Positions 1 to 8,960 of a stretch of 64,000 nucleotides of DNA are shown one piece after another. Below the pieces are notes generated by a model. It had not been told where the DNA came from. It did no database searches and worked only from the letters and a program-made list of their open reading frames with translations. The translations under genes were made by a program, and so were the position numbers. Source of the DNA: Phaeobacter gallaeciensis (lineage in GTDB: Bacteria; Pseudomonadota; Alphaproteobacteria; Rhodobacterales; Rhodobacteraceae); NCBI RefSeq assembly GCF_001678945.1, contig NZ_CP015124.1:1240001-1304000 (forward strand), given 5' to 3'. The number at the start of each line of letters is the position of its first letter. The stretch's first letter is position 1.

Positions 1-99
1 ATCTGCATACGAAACATGGTGTTGAAACGCGCTGTTTGAGGTTGGTCTGGGGGTCGCTCTGTTCAGGCCCCAAAGCCCGCTTCACACTCGGCGCCGGAT

Positions 100-185
100 G
101 CGGGCGTGATGGAATGGTAGACATATCAGACTTAAAATCTGAAGGGCGTATGCCCGTGTGGGTTCGAGTCCCACCGCCCGCACCA
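100..185 (+). tRNA. tRNA-Leu (anticodon TAA)
   Basis: A complete cloverleaf can be folded. The acceptor strand GCGGGCG at 100-106 pairs with CGCCCGC ending at 181, followed by discriminator A and an encoded CCA at 183-185. The anticodon stem TCAGA/TCTGA encloses the loop CTTAAAA, giving anticodon TAA at 133-135, and a long variable arm fits a class II leucine tRNA. The T arm GGGTTCGAGTCCC is intact. It reads UUA/UUG codons. A recombinase fragment lies just downstream, so this tRNA may mark an old insertion point. Confidence 0.95.
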
Positions 186-236
186 TTTGACTTTCGGAGG
201 TAGACAGAAAACGTAACTTCTTGAACGGCATGGTGG

Positions 237-569
237 TTATGCAGTTCGAAGTCCGATTTCGCGTGATACACTGATGGGGTCTGTAAAGGCCATTCGCAAT
301 GCCATTCTCTTGAGTTCGCAAAAACCTTTTTCCAAAATCTTCCAAAGGCTTGCCAATAAATCCATGGAAGGTTTGAACATTTCGTCGAATTCCACCTCTG
401 GAGCAGCTTGATGGGCAAGCTTCTCTTCCAAGGTGGCGGTTTCAGACAGCACCGGTCGCGCTGTTCTGTACCATGGCCCAGGAAGGTCTCTCCTTCCGCG
501 ATGTCTTTCGCCAATATCAACTTGGCACATTGTGATGCCGCCGTGAGGCGGCATCCATGCCATCAACAA
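237..569 (-). pseudogene. C-terminal fragment of a large serine recombinase
   Basis: The 110 codons show no catalytic domain. The C-terminal half (a hydrophobic stretch with LASLWKILEKG, then KRMALRMAF, ending in GLRTA) has the pattern seen at the C-terminus of recombinase-family site-specific recombinases, where a stretch like FLxxPWKLWxSGxLxxKRxxLxLAF precedes EGxRTP. This is recalled family knowledge, not an alignment. The catalytic serine domain and DNA-binding domain are absent, so it is most likely a relic. It sits about 50 bp downstream of tRNA-Leu(TAA), a common target of such elements. It could still be an unrelated spurious frame. Confidence 0.4.
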
Positions 570-655
570 AGCCGCTGAACAGCCCGGACATCCAGAACCG
601 CTACATCCCCCGCCCGGATAGGCATCCGGCCGGGGACCATGGGTGTCTTGCCCTG

Positions 656-2179
656 TCAGAGTATAAAATCGCCTTCGTCCAGCGAATGCCCGCGAAGGCC
701 GAGGAGCGTAATCTCCGTGTCATCGAGGTCAATCTCGGTACGGAAACCCCGCTCGCTGATGGCACCTTCGATTTCATCGAAGCTTTCGAAGCCATACGCG
801 CTGAGGTCGATCTTGTCCTTGCCTGAGCGGAAACCAACAATCAGGTCGTGACCGTCGTCCTCCGCGAAGACGAAGGTGTCCGCTCCCCGGCCGCCAAAGA
901 GATAATCATTGCCCTTTCCTCCGTCGATCAGGTCATTCCCCCGGCCGCCCTTTATGAAGTCGCTGCCAGCTTCGCCCTTCAACGTATCGTTGCCTCTGCC
1001 ACCGAAAACCTTATCGCGCTGCGCACCCGCCAACACTAGATCGTCACCCGCCCCGGCAAAAACCAAGTCCTTGCCGCCCTTCGCATCGATCAGGTCATTG
1101 TCCCGCCCCGTGCGCAAAAAATCGCGTCCATCATCAGCAATCACGAAGTCAACGTCGTTCGCCCCATCAGTTGGCAACAGGTCGACAGGCAGAAGAACGC
1201 CGTCTAGGACGTGAACGACACCGTTAGAAGCCTGAAGATCGGTCGCGATCAGGTTGGGGTTCGAAAGATCCGGATCGGCATCGACAAGACTGAGGCCGTC
1301 GAGCGTAAGTGTCCCGCCTTGCAGCGTCTCCACCTCTCCAGTGGCAATCACCTGGCTAGCTTGCAGGCTCTGGCCCGCTACGTGGTAGGTCAGAACGGTG
1401 GACAACAGCTCGATGGGGTCATTGCCTTCGTTCAGCAGGCGCAACGCATCGACCAAATGGCCGAAAGCGCCTGCTTCGTCACTTCCCTCATACCCGAGGG
1501 TCTGGGACAGACCGACAAACGCCGAGTCGGTCGGCGCGAACACTGTGAAATCCTGTGTGTCATCGTCCAGAACCCCTGCAAGATCGGCGGCAATCACGGA
1601 ATCGCGCAGAATGTCGAAGTCTGCGCCGTTGCCGTCAAAGCCCTCCGCACCACTCGTTTCGAGCACGAGACCGGTAACGGTCGGGGCATCATTGTCGGGC
1701 AAATCAATAGGCAAGAGCACCCTGTCGATCACATGCACCACGCCATTGTCCGCCATGATGTCCGTCGCAATCAGCGAGGGATCAATCAGATCCGGTTCGT
1801 TGTCGCCCAGCGTCGGCAATTCGGAGGCATCGATAATGCCGCCCTGCAACGTCGTCACGGATCCGGCCGCTGCAATATCACCGGAGGACTGTGTCCCAAC
1901 CGAAACATGGTAGGTCACCACGGCCTCAAGCGTGTCCGCACCCAGCGTGGTAAGGAATTCAGTCACCGCGAGGGTGTCGGCCGCATCCCCTGCGAAGCCA
2001 AGATCTGTGGCCAGTTGACCAAAGGCCGCATTCGTCGGCGCGAACACGGTGAGGTCTGCAGCCGCGTTGTTGAGGGTGTCGATATAGGCAGTCCCTTTCT
2101 CAGCATCGATGAACTCGATCACTGAGACAAGAATGCTGAAGGTCGTATCGCTTGATGCGATTCCTGCAATGGTGGTCAT
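656..2179 (-). CDS. Secreted protein with two fasciclin (FAS1) domains and RTX repeats
   Basis: Predicted extracellular adhesion or matrix protein of about 507 residues. Two FAS1 domains occupy roughly residues 5-135 and 160-335, each with the family's LTVFAPTNAAF / FTVFAPTDSAF and VVTYH / VLTYH motifs and a VVHVIDRVLLP / VVHVLDGVLLP end. Residues ~355-450 carry RTX nonapeptides (GGRGNDTLKG, GGKGNDYLFGG, GGRGADTFVF) that bind calcium, followed by a C-terminal type I secretion-like tail. The ATG at 2179 was chosen because a purine-rich GGGAGAGAGA lies just upstream; an in-frame ATG 30 bp earlier lacks this. No type I secretion genes are adjacent, so export would rely on a system elsewhere. FAS1/RTX proteins are known adhesins; this role is inferred here. 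Confidence 0.85.
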   Translation of the reverse strand: MTTIAGIASSDTTFSILVSVIEFIDAEKGTAYIDTLNNAAADLTVFAPTNAAFGQLATDLGFAGDAADTLAVTEFLTTLGADTLEAVVTYHVSVGTQSSGDIAAAGSVTTLQGGIIDASELPTLGDNEPDLIDPSLIATDIMADNGVVHVIDRVLLPIDLPDNDAPTVTGLVLETSGAEGFDGNGADFDILRDSVIAADLAGVLDDDTQDFTVFAPTDSAFVGLSQTLGYEGSDEAGAFGHLVDALRLLNEGNDPIELLSTVLTYHVAGQSLQASQVIATGEVETLQGGTLTLDGLSLVDADPDLSNPNLIATDLQASNGVVHVLDGVLLPVDLLPTDGANDVDFVIADDGRDFLRTGRDNDLIDAKGGKDLVFAGAGDDLVLAGAQRDKVFGGRGNDTLKGEAGSDFIKGGRGNDLIDGGKGNDYLFGGRGADTFVFAEDDGHDLIVGFRSGKDKIDLSAYGFESFDEIEGAISERGFRTEIDLDDTEITLLGLRGHSLDEGDFIL

Positions 2180-2699
2180 GGTCTCTCTCTCCCATTTACT
2201 CAGACGCACAGAAGGCCAGCATGCCTCCTGTCAGCCCTAGAGCTCGTTATCGCTAACTTCGGCGGGAGCGCCTCTTCGATCTCGCTTATGACGCCTTTCC
2301 AGTCCTGATGTCGGCGGTGGTGACACTCGCAGTCTGCAAGGCCACGCCCCCTCGGCTCCGAGCACTCTTGGGCGACTTCGGTCAAGGCGGTAGCCATTGC
2401 GGTGATTGTGCCACGAGATAAGCAGTTTCGGCAAAACGTGTCCGCTTTGGTTATGCACCCTTGGTTACGGCCACTCTCGGTGAGCGGATCAATTCGATCA
2501 ACAAAACGTGATCATCAAACGTAGCCGACGATCTGGCAGCACGTCGAAGCTTCGATCTGAGAATCATCCTATTGGCATTGCGCCTTACGGAATTTCTGCA
2601 AACAAGGCGCCATGCGTTTCCTGCCCATCTGAGCACTGACCGCTTTCCGCTCCTTGCCGCCGCTCACACACGGCCAGACTAAATTGTCGCCTTTATGGC
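2180..2699. other. Intergenic region, no supported gene
   Basis: About 520 bp between the FAS1/RTX gene and the IS5-type remnant. Short open frames on the minus strand have no recognisable motif, ribosome binding site or conserved look. It may hold the promoter of the FAS1/RTX gene and degraded flanks of the insertion sequence; nothing definite is visible. Confidence 0.5.
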
Positions 2700-3190
2700 T
2701 GTTCCTCTGGATCAATGTCATGGATAAGCCTCAGATTGGTTCAAAGCGGATATCTAGGCGTCGAAACAACAAGAGGCGTGGCCGCCTGATCAGACGCACC
2801 AAGGGCGACACGAACACGAAACTGCACGCAGTTTGCGACAGCAAAGGACGCCCACTGAACCTGTTCGTGACAGCGTGCCGGGCTCATCAAATTTGGATTG
2901 GCGTCTTGGTGATCGCGGGCACAACGCCGATTGTTTCAGAGAAGCGTTGCAAGATAACGGGATCCGCACCTGCCCCCCAGGCAGGAAGCAACAACAGACT
3001 ACAGCAAGATACGAAGAGCACCGCGACAAACAGCGCAACCACATAGAGATCATGTTCGGAAGACTGAAGGACTGGCGGCGCGTCACAAATAACTATGACC
3101 GTTGCCCGAATGTCTTTTTCTCGCCAATCGCCCTGGCCGCAACCGTCACATACTTCTGCAACTCAATGCATCCTGAACCCCGTCCAATCG
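2700..3190 (+). pseudogene. Decayed IS5-family (IS427-like) transposase
   Basis: Two frames together spell the C-terminal half of an IS5-type DDE transposase. The first (2654 frame, ~2790-2890) gives RRTKGDTNTKLHAVCDSKGRPLNLF. A shift to the next frame then gives LGDRGHNADCFREALQ, PPGRKQQ, RNHIEIMFGRLKDWRRV and YDRCPNVFFSPIALAATV up to about 3190. The segment that normally joins these blocks is missing, so there is both a deletion and a frameshift. The N-terminal half and clear terminal inverted repeats were not found. The element is inactive; its role is only as a marker of past transposition next to the exopolysaccharide cluster. Confidence 0.8.
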
Positions 3191-3706
3191 GCTCAATCAG
3201 TGGTTGTCAGCGGGACGCTCGACACGCACCGATCACGATGTCTCCCCCTTGACACTCCTTGCGCACGTCTATGCTTCGGTTTGCACCCACATATCCTTAC
3301 CCGGACACCCCACTCAAATAGATTGCGACAGGAATATGTCAGATATGTGTCAAATTTATGACTAAATGATTGACTCATTCTGGGAAGTCTGTCACCGTTT
3401 AGAAACTGTGACTAATTCTACGGAGGATTGCGGGGCTCACTAATTTGCTTGAGCCTTTCCGTATAATAATAATACAGGCGCAATCCCGTAAATCGAAGAA
3501 ACTATCTCGGCCCTTCTTTTGCCGAGCGTTTACGGTGAATTAAAAAGTACAAGAAGAGATTACGGATCAATCTTCGGATCCGACTGCAATCACTCCAAAT
3601 CTAAAATGCATGCGACACTTCGCGTAGCGCGGGAACGCCTTTATTTGGCGTTGAACGCTTTTAGTTGGCGTTGGAAGTACAATTCCTCGCCAAGGGGAGA
3701 TGTATT
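3191..3706 (+). promoter_or_regulatory. Leader/promoter region of the exopolysaccharide operon
   Basis: A 516-bp AT-richer stretch without a supported gene precedes the operon. A TATAAT hexamer lies at 3462-3467 but no good -35 sits at the right spacing. Two copies of TTGGCGTTG at 3645-3653 and 3665-3673 are exactly 20 bp apart (two helical turns), 34 bp upstream of the start codon, and could be a regulator site. A clear ribosome binding site AAGGGGAGA is at 3692-3700. Confidence 0.4.
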
Positions 3707-4426
3707 ATGTTTCGCGTACCCAAAGACAAGAACTATTTCAGCTATTCGAATACGAGTTATGCCCCCGCCGTAGGCACCAATCCTATCGGAAAACTCGGTC
3801 GAACGACGCCGACCCATCTCTATGCGCTGTGGGGCAAAAGGTGCTTCGACATCGTCGGCGCTTTCCTACTCCTGCCACTAGCTCTGCCCCTCATCCTGAT
3901 TCTGGCGGCCTTCGTCGCCATCGACGGAAGCAAGCCGATCTACTCACACCGCCGCGTCGGCAGGAATGGCCGCGCCTTCCCCTGCTTTAAAATCCGCACA
4001 ATGGTCGCCGACTCGGAGGCCCGCCTCAAGAAGCTTTTGCGCGAAGATCCGGCGGCAGCAGCCGAATGGAACAGGGATTTCAAACTGCGCAAAGACCCGC
4101 GGATCACGCGCCTGGGGCGGATATTGCGGAAGACGAGCCTCGACGAGCTGCCGCAGATCTGGAACGTAATCCGCGGGGATATGAGCCTCGTCGGGCCACG
4201 CCCGGTGACCAAGGATGAACTGCCGCTCTACCGGCATGTCATCGACAGCTACATGAGCGTACGTCCCGGCATGACTGGCTTGTGGCAGATTTCGGGTCGG
4301 AACGATATCAGCTACGAAGAACGGGTCGAACTCGACCATCTCTATTCTAAAAACCTGTCGCTTCTTGAGGATCTCAGGATCCTGTTCATGACCTTGCCGG
4401 CGGCTCTCCGGATGACGGGGGCCTGA
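3707..4426 (+). CDS. Exopolysaccharide initiating phosphoglycosyltransferase (ExoY/WbaP type)
   Basis: Transfers a sugar-1-phosphate from a nucleotide sugar to undecaprenyl phosphate at the inner membrane, the first step of repeat-unit assembly. The 239-residue product has one strong N-terminal membrane helix (about residues 43-66, FDIVGAFLLLPLALPLILI) and then the bacterial sugar transferase signature: FKIRTM, DELPQIWNVIRGDMSLVGPRPV-type block, RPGMTGLWQISGRN and a C-terminal DLRILFMT. This is the short ExoY form without the four-helix N-terminal region of WbaP. ATG 3707 is chosen for its AAGGGGAGA site; an upstream in-frame start has none. It is the first gene of the operon. The sugar it uses cannot be told. 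Confidence 0.93.
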   Translation: MFRVPKDKNYFSYSNTSYAPAVGTNPIGKLGRTTPTHLYALWGKRCFDIVGAFLLLPLALPLILILAAFVAIDGSKPIYSHRRVGRNGRAFPCFKIRTMVADSEARLKKLLREDPAAAAEWNRDFKLRKDPRITRLGRILRKTSLDELPQIWNVIRGDMSLVGPRPVTKDELPLYRHVIDSYMSVRPGMTGLWQISGRNDISYEERVELDHLYSKNLSLLEDLRILFMTLPAALRMTGA

Positions 4427-4466
4427 CCTTGAAAACGCTTAAGACACACAAGAGCGGGGCGGTGGA

Positions 4467-5633
4467 ATGAAGATCGTCCATATCCTTACCCGCCTTCTTC
4501 GCGCCGGATCCGAGGAGAACACGCTGCTGACAGCCGCCCGCCATGTCGCGGCCGGGCATGAGGTGATCCTTATGCATGGCCGTGACGTCCTGCCCGAATT
4601 CGCACGGGCGCTTGCCCCGGGAGCAGAGCTTGTAGCGGTGCCCAACCTGGTACGAAACCTCAGCCCGGTTCAGGACCCGGCCGCTTTCCTCGAAATCCGT
4701 CGTCTGCTGAGGGAAATCCAGCCCGACGTGGTGCATACGCATCAGTCAAAGGCCGGCATCATCGGCCGGTTCGCCGCAGCATCGGCCCGTGTTCCGCTTG
4801 TCGTGCATGGCGTCCATATCCTGCCATTTCTCGGCGTCGGACCAGCCCAAAAGGCCGTCTATCTCGGGCTCGAACGGGCCACGGCGCGGATGACCGATGG
4901 CTTCATCCATGTCAGCGAGGGGATGCGGCGCGCCTGCCAAGACCACAAAGTCGGCGCAAGCCGACAGCACTTTGTAGTTCCCTCCGGATTCGAGCTCTCG
5001 CGGTTTCGGCAGGCCGTGCCACCAGAGGGCTGGCGCGATCTTCTCGGGCTCGGCTCAGACGCCCCTCGCCCGGTCGTTATCGCCATGCTCGCCGTGCTTG
5101 AACCGCGCAAACGGCACCTCGAACTCCTGCGGGAAATCGCGATTTTTCTCAAACAGTTACCGGAGCTGCACCTCGTCTTTGCAGGGGATGGGCATCTTTG
5201 GTCAGCGATTGAGGACACGATCAGGGAACTCGACCTTGAAAACCAGGTCACGCTGCTTGGATACCGCACCGATCCCGAACGGATCATCGCCATGGCCGAT
5301 ATCTGCATCCACACCGCCGAGCGCGAAGGATTGCCGCGAACGGTGCTGCAAACCCTGACAGTGGGGCGGCCGGTTGTCCTGTTCGATCTGCCCGGCATCG
5401 AAGAGATCATTACCCATGGCGTGAACGGTTTCATTGTCCCCCAGGAAGACTGGGAGGGTTTCCGTGAAAGGCTCGGACAGCTTGTCTCGTCTCCCGAGCG
5501 GCGGGCGGCGATGGCTGCCGAAGCCCGCGCCACGCCGCTGGACCGATGGGACGCGGATTTCATGGCGAGGCGGACGCTTGAAATTTACGAAGAGCTGCTG
5601 CCGCGCAGCCTGCTCAGGGAGGCCCCGGCATGA
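4467..5633 (+). CDS. Glycosyltransferase family 4 (GT-B)
   Basis: Likely adds a sugar to the lipid-linked exopolysaccharide repeat unit on the cytoplasmic face. The 388 residues show a GT-B fold pattern: an N-terminal Rossmann block (HILTRLLRAGSEE, VVHTHQSKAGIIGRFAA), a PSGFELSRF linker and a C-terminal donor-binding half with LLGYRTD and EREGLPRTVLQTLTVGRPVV, the E-x7-E like GT4 motif. It follows the initiating transferase by 40 bp and overlaps the next gene by 4 bp (ATGA). It is the only clear glycosyltransferase in the operon besides the initiator, so further transferases for this polymer must lie elsewhere or the repeat unit is very small. Confidence 0.92.
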   Translation: MKIVHILTRLLRAGSEENTLLTAARHVAAGHEVILMHGRDVLPEFARALAPGAELVAVPNLVRNLSPVQDPAAFLEIRRLLREIQPDVVHTHQSKAGIIGRFAAASARVPLVVHGVHILPFLGVGPAQKAVYLGLERATARMTDGFIHVSEGMRRACQDHKVGASRQHFVVPSGFELSRFRQAVPPEGWRDLLGLGSDAPRPVVIAMLAVLEPRKRHLELLREIAIFLKQLPELHLVFAGDGHLWSAIEDTIRELDLENQVTLLGYRTDPERIIAMADICIHTAEREGLPRTVLQTLTVGRPVVLFDLPGIEEIITHGVNGFIVPQEDWEGFRERLGQLVSSPERRAAMAAEARATPLDRWDADFMARRTLEIYEELLPRSLLREAPA

Positions 5634-6451
5634 ACCAGTTGCCTCACTCGCAGCGATCAAGGATTGCCACCGCGCCGGGACACGGGCTGATGCGTGGACT
5701 GAAGATCGAGTTTTTCGGCCTGCCCGGGTCGGGAAAGACGACTGTTGCGCGCGAAGTTCACGCGGCGCTGGCACGCAGACACCCTGACCTGATATTCGCA
5801 CCAGACTTCTTCAGGGACGAAGCAGGCAAAACAACCCGGGCGACCGCGAAGCTGCGTTTGATACTATCCAACCTTGGCCATGACGGCGGCAGCCGCAACG
5901 CAGTAAGACAGACTCTGGCGATCCAGCAGCCGCATTTGCGAGACAAGCTCCGCGCCGTCTCCACTGTTGCCACGGTCATGGCGTTCTATGCCCGGCTCGA
6001 ACGCCACGGCATGAGCGCGATCCTCGACCAGGGGTTGCTGCAAGCGCTCTGGTCGGTCCAACTGCGCGCCCTGAATGGCGACACCCAGTCGCTGATGGGT
6101 GACGGGTTATCTGGTGCGGTCACCGACAGCCGCATCTACGTATCGGTCGCAACCCCGGCAACGATTTGCGCCGACCGCCTTGCGGCCCGGCACTCCAAGC
6201 ATTCGCGGCTGCAAGTCCGAGACGCCACCGACGCCGAACGCACGTGGGAGAGAGCGGAATTCCTGCGCCGGTCTATTCTCAACACCCTAACGGCAGTCGG
6301 CCACGCGCGCGGCATCGCGCCCCGGATCATCACCGTCGACGGCACCGCAAGGCCAGACGAGACAGCGCACCAGATCGTGACGCAGCTCCTGGCAGACGGG
6401 ACCCGACGGGTGCCACGTCGGCGCATGAAAGAAAGGGGGCTGCATGCATAA
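5630..6451 (+). CDS. P-loop NTPase / predicted kinase of the exopolysaccharide operon
   Basis: A 273-residue P-loop protein. Walker A GLPGSGKTT is at about residues 30-38; DQGLLQALW near residue 130 may be part of the acceptor or Walker B region, and a late R-rich lid (CADRLAARHSKHSRLQ) follows. The look is that of small nucleoside/adenylate-type kinases, not an ABC ATPase. Start ATG 5630 overlaps the preceding stop (ATGA) and has AGGGAGG upstream; an internal ATG at 5690 is possible. It may phosphorylate a sugar or lipid intermediate; this is inference from its place in the operon. No close named family recognised. Confidence 0.8.
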   Translation: MNQLPHSQRSRIATAPGHGLMRGLKIEFFGLPGSGKTTVAREVHAALARRHPDLIFAPDFFRDEAGKTTRATAKLRLILSNLGHDGGSRNAVRQTLAIQQPHLRDKLRAVSTVATVMAFYARLERHGMSAILDQGLLQALWSVQLRALNGDTQSLMGDGLSGAVTDSRIYVSVATPATICADRLAARHSKHSRLQVRDATDAERTWERAEFLRRSILNTLTAVGHARGIAPRIITVDGTARPDETAHQIVTQLLADGTRRVPRRRMKERGLHA

Positions 6452-6635
6452 CAATAATCGGCGCAACACGACGCACAATTCCTCATCCTTTGACCAAAAA
6501 AAACCCAGTCATCGGGTTCTCGAAAAGCGCCCTGATGCAAAATCCTTCTCAGATTCTCGGAAACATGGCAATTGTATAGCCTTTTACTTTTGCCTTTGGG
6601 TTCGGAGAAATGTTGCTTGTTAAATAGGTGAAAAA
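6452..6635. other. Gap inside the exopolysaccharide operon
   Basis: A 184-bp non-coding break in an otherwise overlapping operon. A small inverted repeat AACCC/GGGTT directly after an A-tract near 6495-6520 would be a terminator on the minus strand, not the plus strand. The break may allow a separate promoter for the following secreted protein, but none is clear. Confidence 0.35.
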
Positions 6636-8870
6636 ATGTCGACAACTGCAAATCAGAAATATCTATATGACTTTGATGACCCGATAGACGCCTTTATTTG
6701 GAAAAATGCGTCGGATGACCGTTATGATTCCACCCCCGATGTCTACGTCGACGGTTTCCACAATTCTCCGGGCGAAACACTGGGCTTCGTCAACTTCTCG
6801 AATGCATTCGGGGACGGTGAAGACCAAATCCCGTTCGGACCGATAATTTCCTCTATTTGGACCGGCCTGGCAAACTGGAACTGGGACACCACCGGCGTTT
6901 GCAGTCTGACGGATAACAGCAGCGCGCACCGCTCCTCCGGCGGTCTTTTCTCCGGCACCGGTGTCATTGAGGTGATGCGGAGCCTGCAAAGCTGGTCTTA
7001 TGGCATTGAGAGTTTCGGCTGGCTGTTCGGCAGCAATGGCAGCACCGACCGGAGCGTCCAATTGCATGAGGATGACGTTGCCCCAACCTATACGATGATC
7101 GAGCAAGCCGCCGCGGCTTATGTTCCTGCGGCTGAGAATGCCGCAGAGGTCACAACCAGCTTCCAGCAGAATGTCGGGGGATATCTGGGGACGATCGACA
7201 CCTACATCCGGGAAAGCCGCGCGGACAGAAGCTATGACACCAAGCCCGTTGTCTATGTCGATGGCGCCGACAAGGCAGGCGGCGAGATGCAGGGGCTCAT
7301 CCGGTTCTCGGAGATCTTCGGAAACGGGCCGGGGCAGATTCCACTTGGCGCGACGATCACCTCGGCGACCCTGACGCTTGTGCTGTCCAACGGCACCAGG
7401 GATTCGGTGGCATTCCACCTCATGGCGGGGGATTGGACCAGCCAGGCGGACATAACCTGGAACGGTTTCGGCAACGGCATTCAGACGGATGACGTGGAGG
7501 CATTTTCCTCCCCCGATGTTGTGCTCAGCCGTCTCAATAAGGGGACTGAGCTGATTGATGTGACGCAGAGTCTGCAAGCGTGGTCTGATGGGTTGGCCAA
7601 CAATGGCTGGCTGATGACTGTCGGCGGCGACAACGGTTTGCGCTTCGGATCATCCGAGAGCGGCACCGCCCCGATCCTGTCGGTGACCTACTCTATCCCG
7701 ACCGATCCGGTGCCGGGCATCACGGTCACCGAAAGCGACGGATCGACGATCGTCACCGAGGACGGAGAAGGAGACAGCCTGTCGGTTTCGCTGGAAACTG
7801 CGCCAACTGCGGACGTGACGATCACAGTCTCGACCTCGGGTCCCGACGATATCGGGTTCACGCCCCAAACCCTGACCTTCACCTCCGAAAACTGGCAGAC
7901 ACCGCAAACGATCCTGCTCAGCGCGATCGACGACACGATTACCGAAGGAACAGAGAATTTCACCCTGATCCTGACAACCTCAAGCCCCGACACCGACTAT
8001 GATGGCAGGACGTCCAGCGTTTCGGTTGCGGTGATCGACAACGACGCCGTTGTGCAGCCCCTTTCCCCCGAAGTCGTCGCGATCCATAACACGACCGACT
8101 ATTTCCCAGACGATCCCTCGGGTTACGGATCGGGCGATCCTTCGGGCATTGCCTATGTGCCCGAGCTCGACCTGCTGTTTATCGTGGATTCCGAGCATAA
8201 CGAAAGCCCGTATTTCAGCTCCGTGAACCTCTTCGCGACGCGGCTGGACGGGACATATGTCGACGCCTTCTCCCTGATCAGCTACACCGATGAGCCGACG
8301 GGAGTGGCCTATAATCCGTTCAACAGCCTTCTTTACATCACCGACGACGACGCCAACAAAATCTTTATCACCGATCCAAACGACCCAACGGTCCTGCTCG
8401 GTCAAATCGACGTGGGCGCGCTCGACATCCAAGACGCCGAAGATCCGGTGATCGATCCTGCAACGGGCCACATCTTTTTGCTCAACGGGGCGAACCGGGA
8501 ACTTGTCGAACTGTCCGCAACCGGCGACTTGATCGAACGGACCGTTCTGCCCAGCGAAATCGAAGATACCGAAGGTTTGGCCTACGATGCCGCGCAGGAT
8601 GTCTTTTATATCTCAAGCGGCAGCACGCGCGGCACCATCTTTGAAGTTGATCGCGAGTGCAACATTCTCGCCTCGACCGATCCGCTGAACGATTACAGAA
8701 GCCCGATCACTGGCGGCAAGCCAAAGCTGAAGGGGCTCGAACTCGCGCCGAGCAGCGACCCGAATGACGGGGACAAGATGTCGCTTTATGCCGTCGATTA
8801 CGGCTACGACCAGGAACCGGACGGGCGCCTGTTTGAAATCAACCTGCACAACGATTGGGCCATTGCATGA
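6636..8870 (+). CDS. Large DNRLRE / Calx-beta / beta-propeller protein in the exopolysaccharide operon
   Basis: A 744-residue modular protein, probably extracellular. Residues ~10-150 and ~185-353 are two related beta-sandwich modules of DNRLRE type, with repeated blocks YDSTPDVYVDG / YDTKPVVYVDG, RFSEIFG, IPLGATITSATL and DVTQSLQAWSDG; the first copy is more degenerate. Residues ~360-472 form a Calx-beta-like domain (TEDGEGDSLSVSL, ITEGTENFTL, VIDND). Residues ~478-744 look like an NHL/SdiA-regulated-type propeller (DPSGIAYVPELDLLFIVDS, DEPTGVAYNPFNSLLYITDD, EDTEGLAYDAAQDVFYISSG). No N-terminal signal peptide is seen, which is odd for such domains; export route unknown. It may bind or bridge the polysaccharide; inference. 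Confidence 0.8.
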   Translation: MSTTANQKYLYDFDDPIDAFIWKNASDDRYDSTPDVYVDGFHNSPGETLGFVNFSNAFGDGEDQIPFGPIISSIWTGLANWNWDTTGVCSLTDNSSAHRSSGGLFSGTGVIEVMRSLQSWSYGIESFGWLFGSNGSTDRSVQLHEDDVAPTYTMIEQAAAAYVPAAENAAEVTTSFQQNVGGYLGTIDTYIRESRADRSYDTKPVVYVDGADKAGGEMQGLIRFSEIFGNGPGQIPLGATITSATLTLVLSNGTRDSVAFHLMAGDWTSQADITWNGFGNGIQTDDVEAFSSPDVVLSRLNKGTELIDVTQSLQAWSDGLANNGWLMTVGGDNGLRFGSSESGTAPILSVTYSIPTDPVPGITVTESDGSTIVTEDGEGDSLSVSLETAPTADVTITVSTSGPDDIGFTPQTLTFTSENWQTPQTILLSAIDDTITEGTENFTLILTTSSPDTDYDGRTSSVSVAVIDNDAVVQPLSPEVVAIHNTTDYFPDDPSGYGSGDPSGIAYVPELDLLFIVDSEHNESPYFSSVNLFATRLDGTYVDAFSLISYTDEPTGVAYNPFNSLLYITDDDANKIFITDPNDPTVLLGQIDVGALDIQDAEDPVIDPATGHIFLLNGANRELVELSATGDLIERTVLPSEIEDTEGLAYDAAQDVFYISSGSTRGTIFEVDRECNILASTDPLNDYRSPITGGKPKLKGLELAPSSDPNDGDKMSLYAVDYGYDQEPDGRLFEINLHNDWAIA

Positions 8871-8956
8871 CAGGCCAGCGGGTGACGGAGCAACCGGTGA
8901 CTGGCCAAAGGGTGACTGGCACCAAAGCCGAAATCCCCCGTGTTTTCGGAGCGTGA
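8867..8956 (+). CDS. Possible 29-residue coupled mini-ORF with repeated VTGQR units
   Basis: Begins with an ATG overlapping the stop of the propeller gene (ATGA) and ends 4 bp before the Wzx start. The peptide contains GQRVT, QPVT, GQRVTG in tandem because the DNA holds three GGTGAC-containing repeats about 17-18 bp apart (8881-8918). Its coupling on both sides fits a translated linker ORF, but the size and repeat nature also fit a non-coding spacer. No homologue recognised. Confidence 0.25.
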   Translation: MTGQRVTEQPVTGQRVTGTKAEIPRVFGA

Positions 8957-8960
8957 CGCG

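Noticed and set aside
82-345. Minus-strand frame over tRNA-Leu(TAA)
   Set aside because: It is the usual artefact of translating a leucine tRNA gene (VGLEPTRA-like); the tRNA itself explains the sequence.
1211-2125. 304-codon plus-strand frame antisense to the FAS1/RTX gene
   Set aside because: The minus-strand protein has clear FAS1 and RTX motifs; the antisense frame has none.
3462-3467. TATAAT as a firm exopolysaccharide promoter
   Set aside because: No -35 hexamer at 15-19 bp; kept only as a weak hint.
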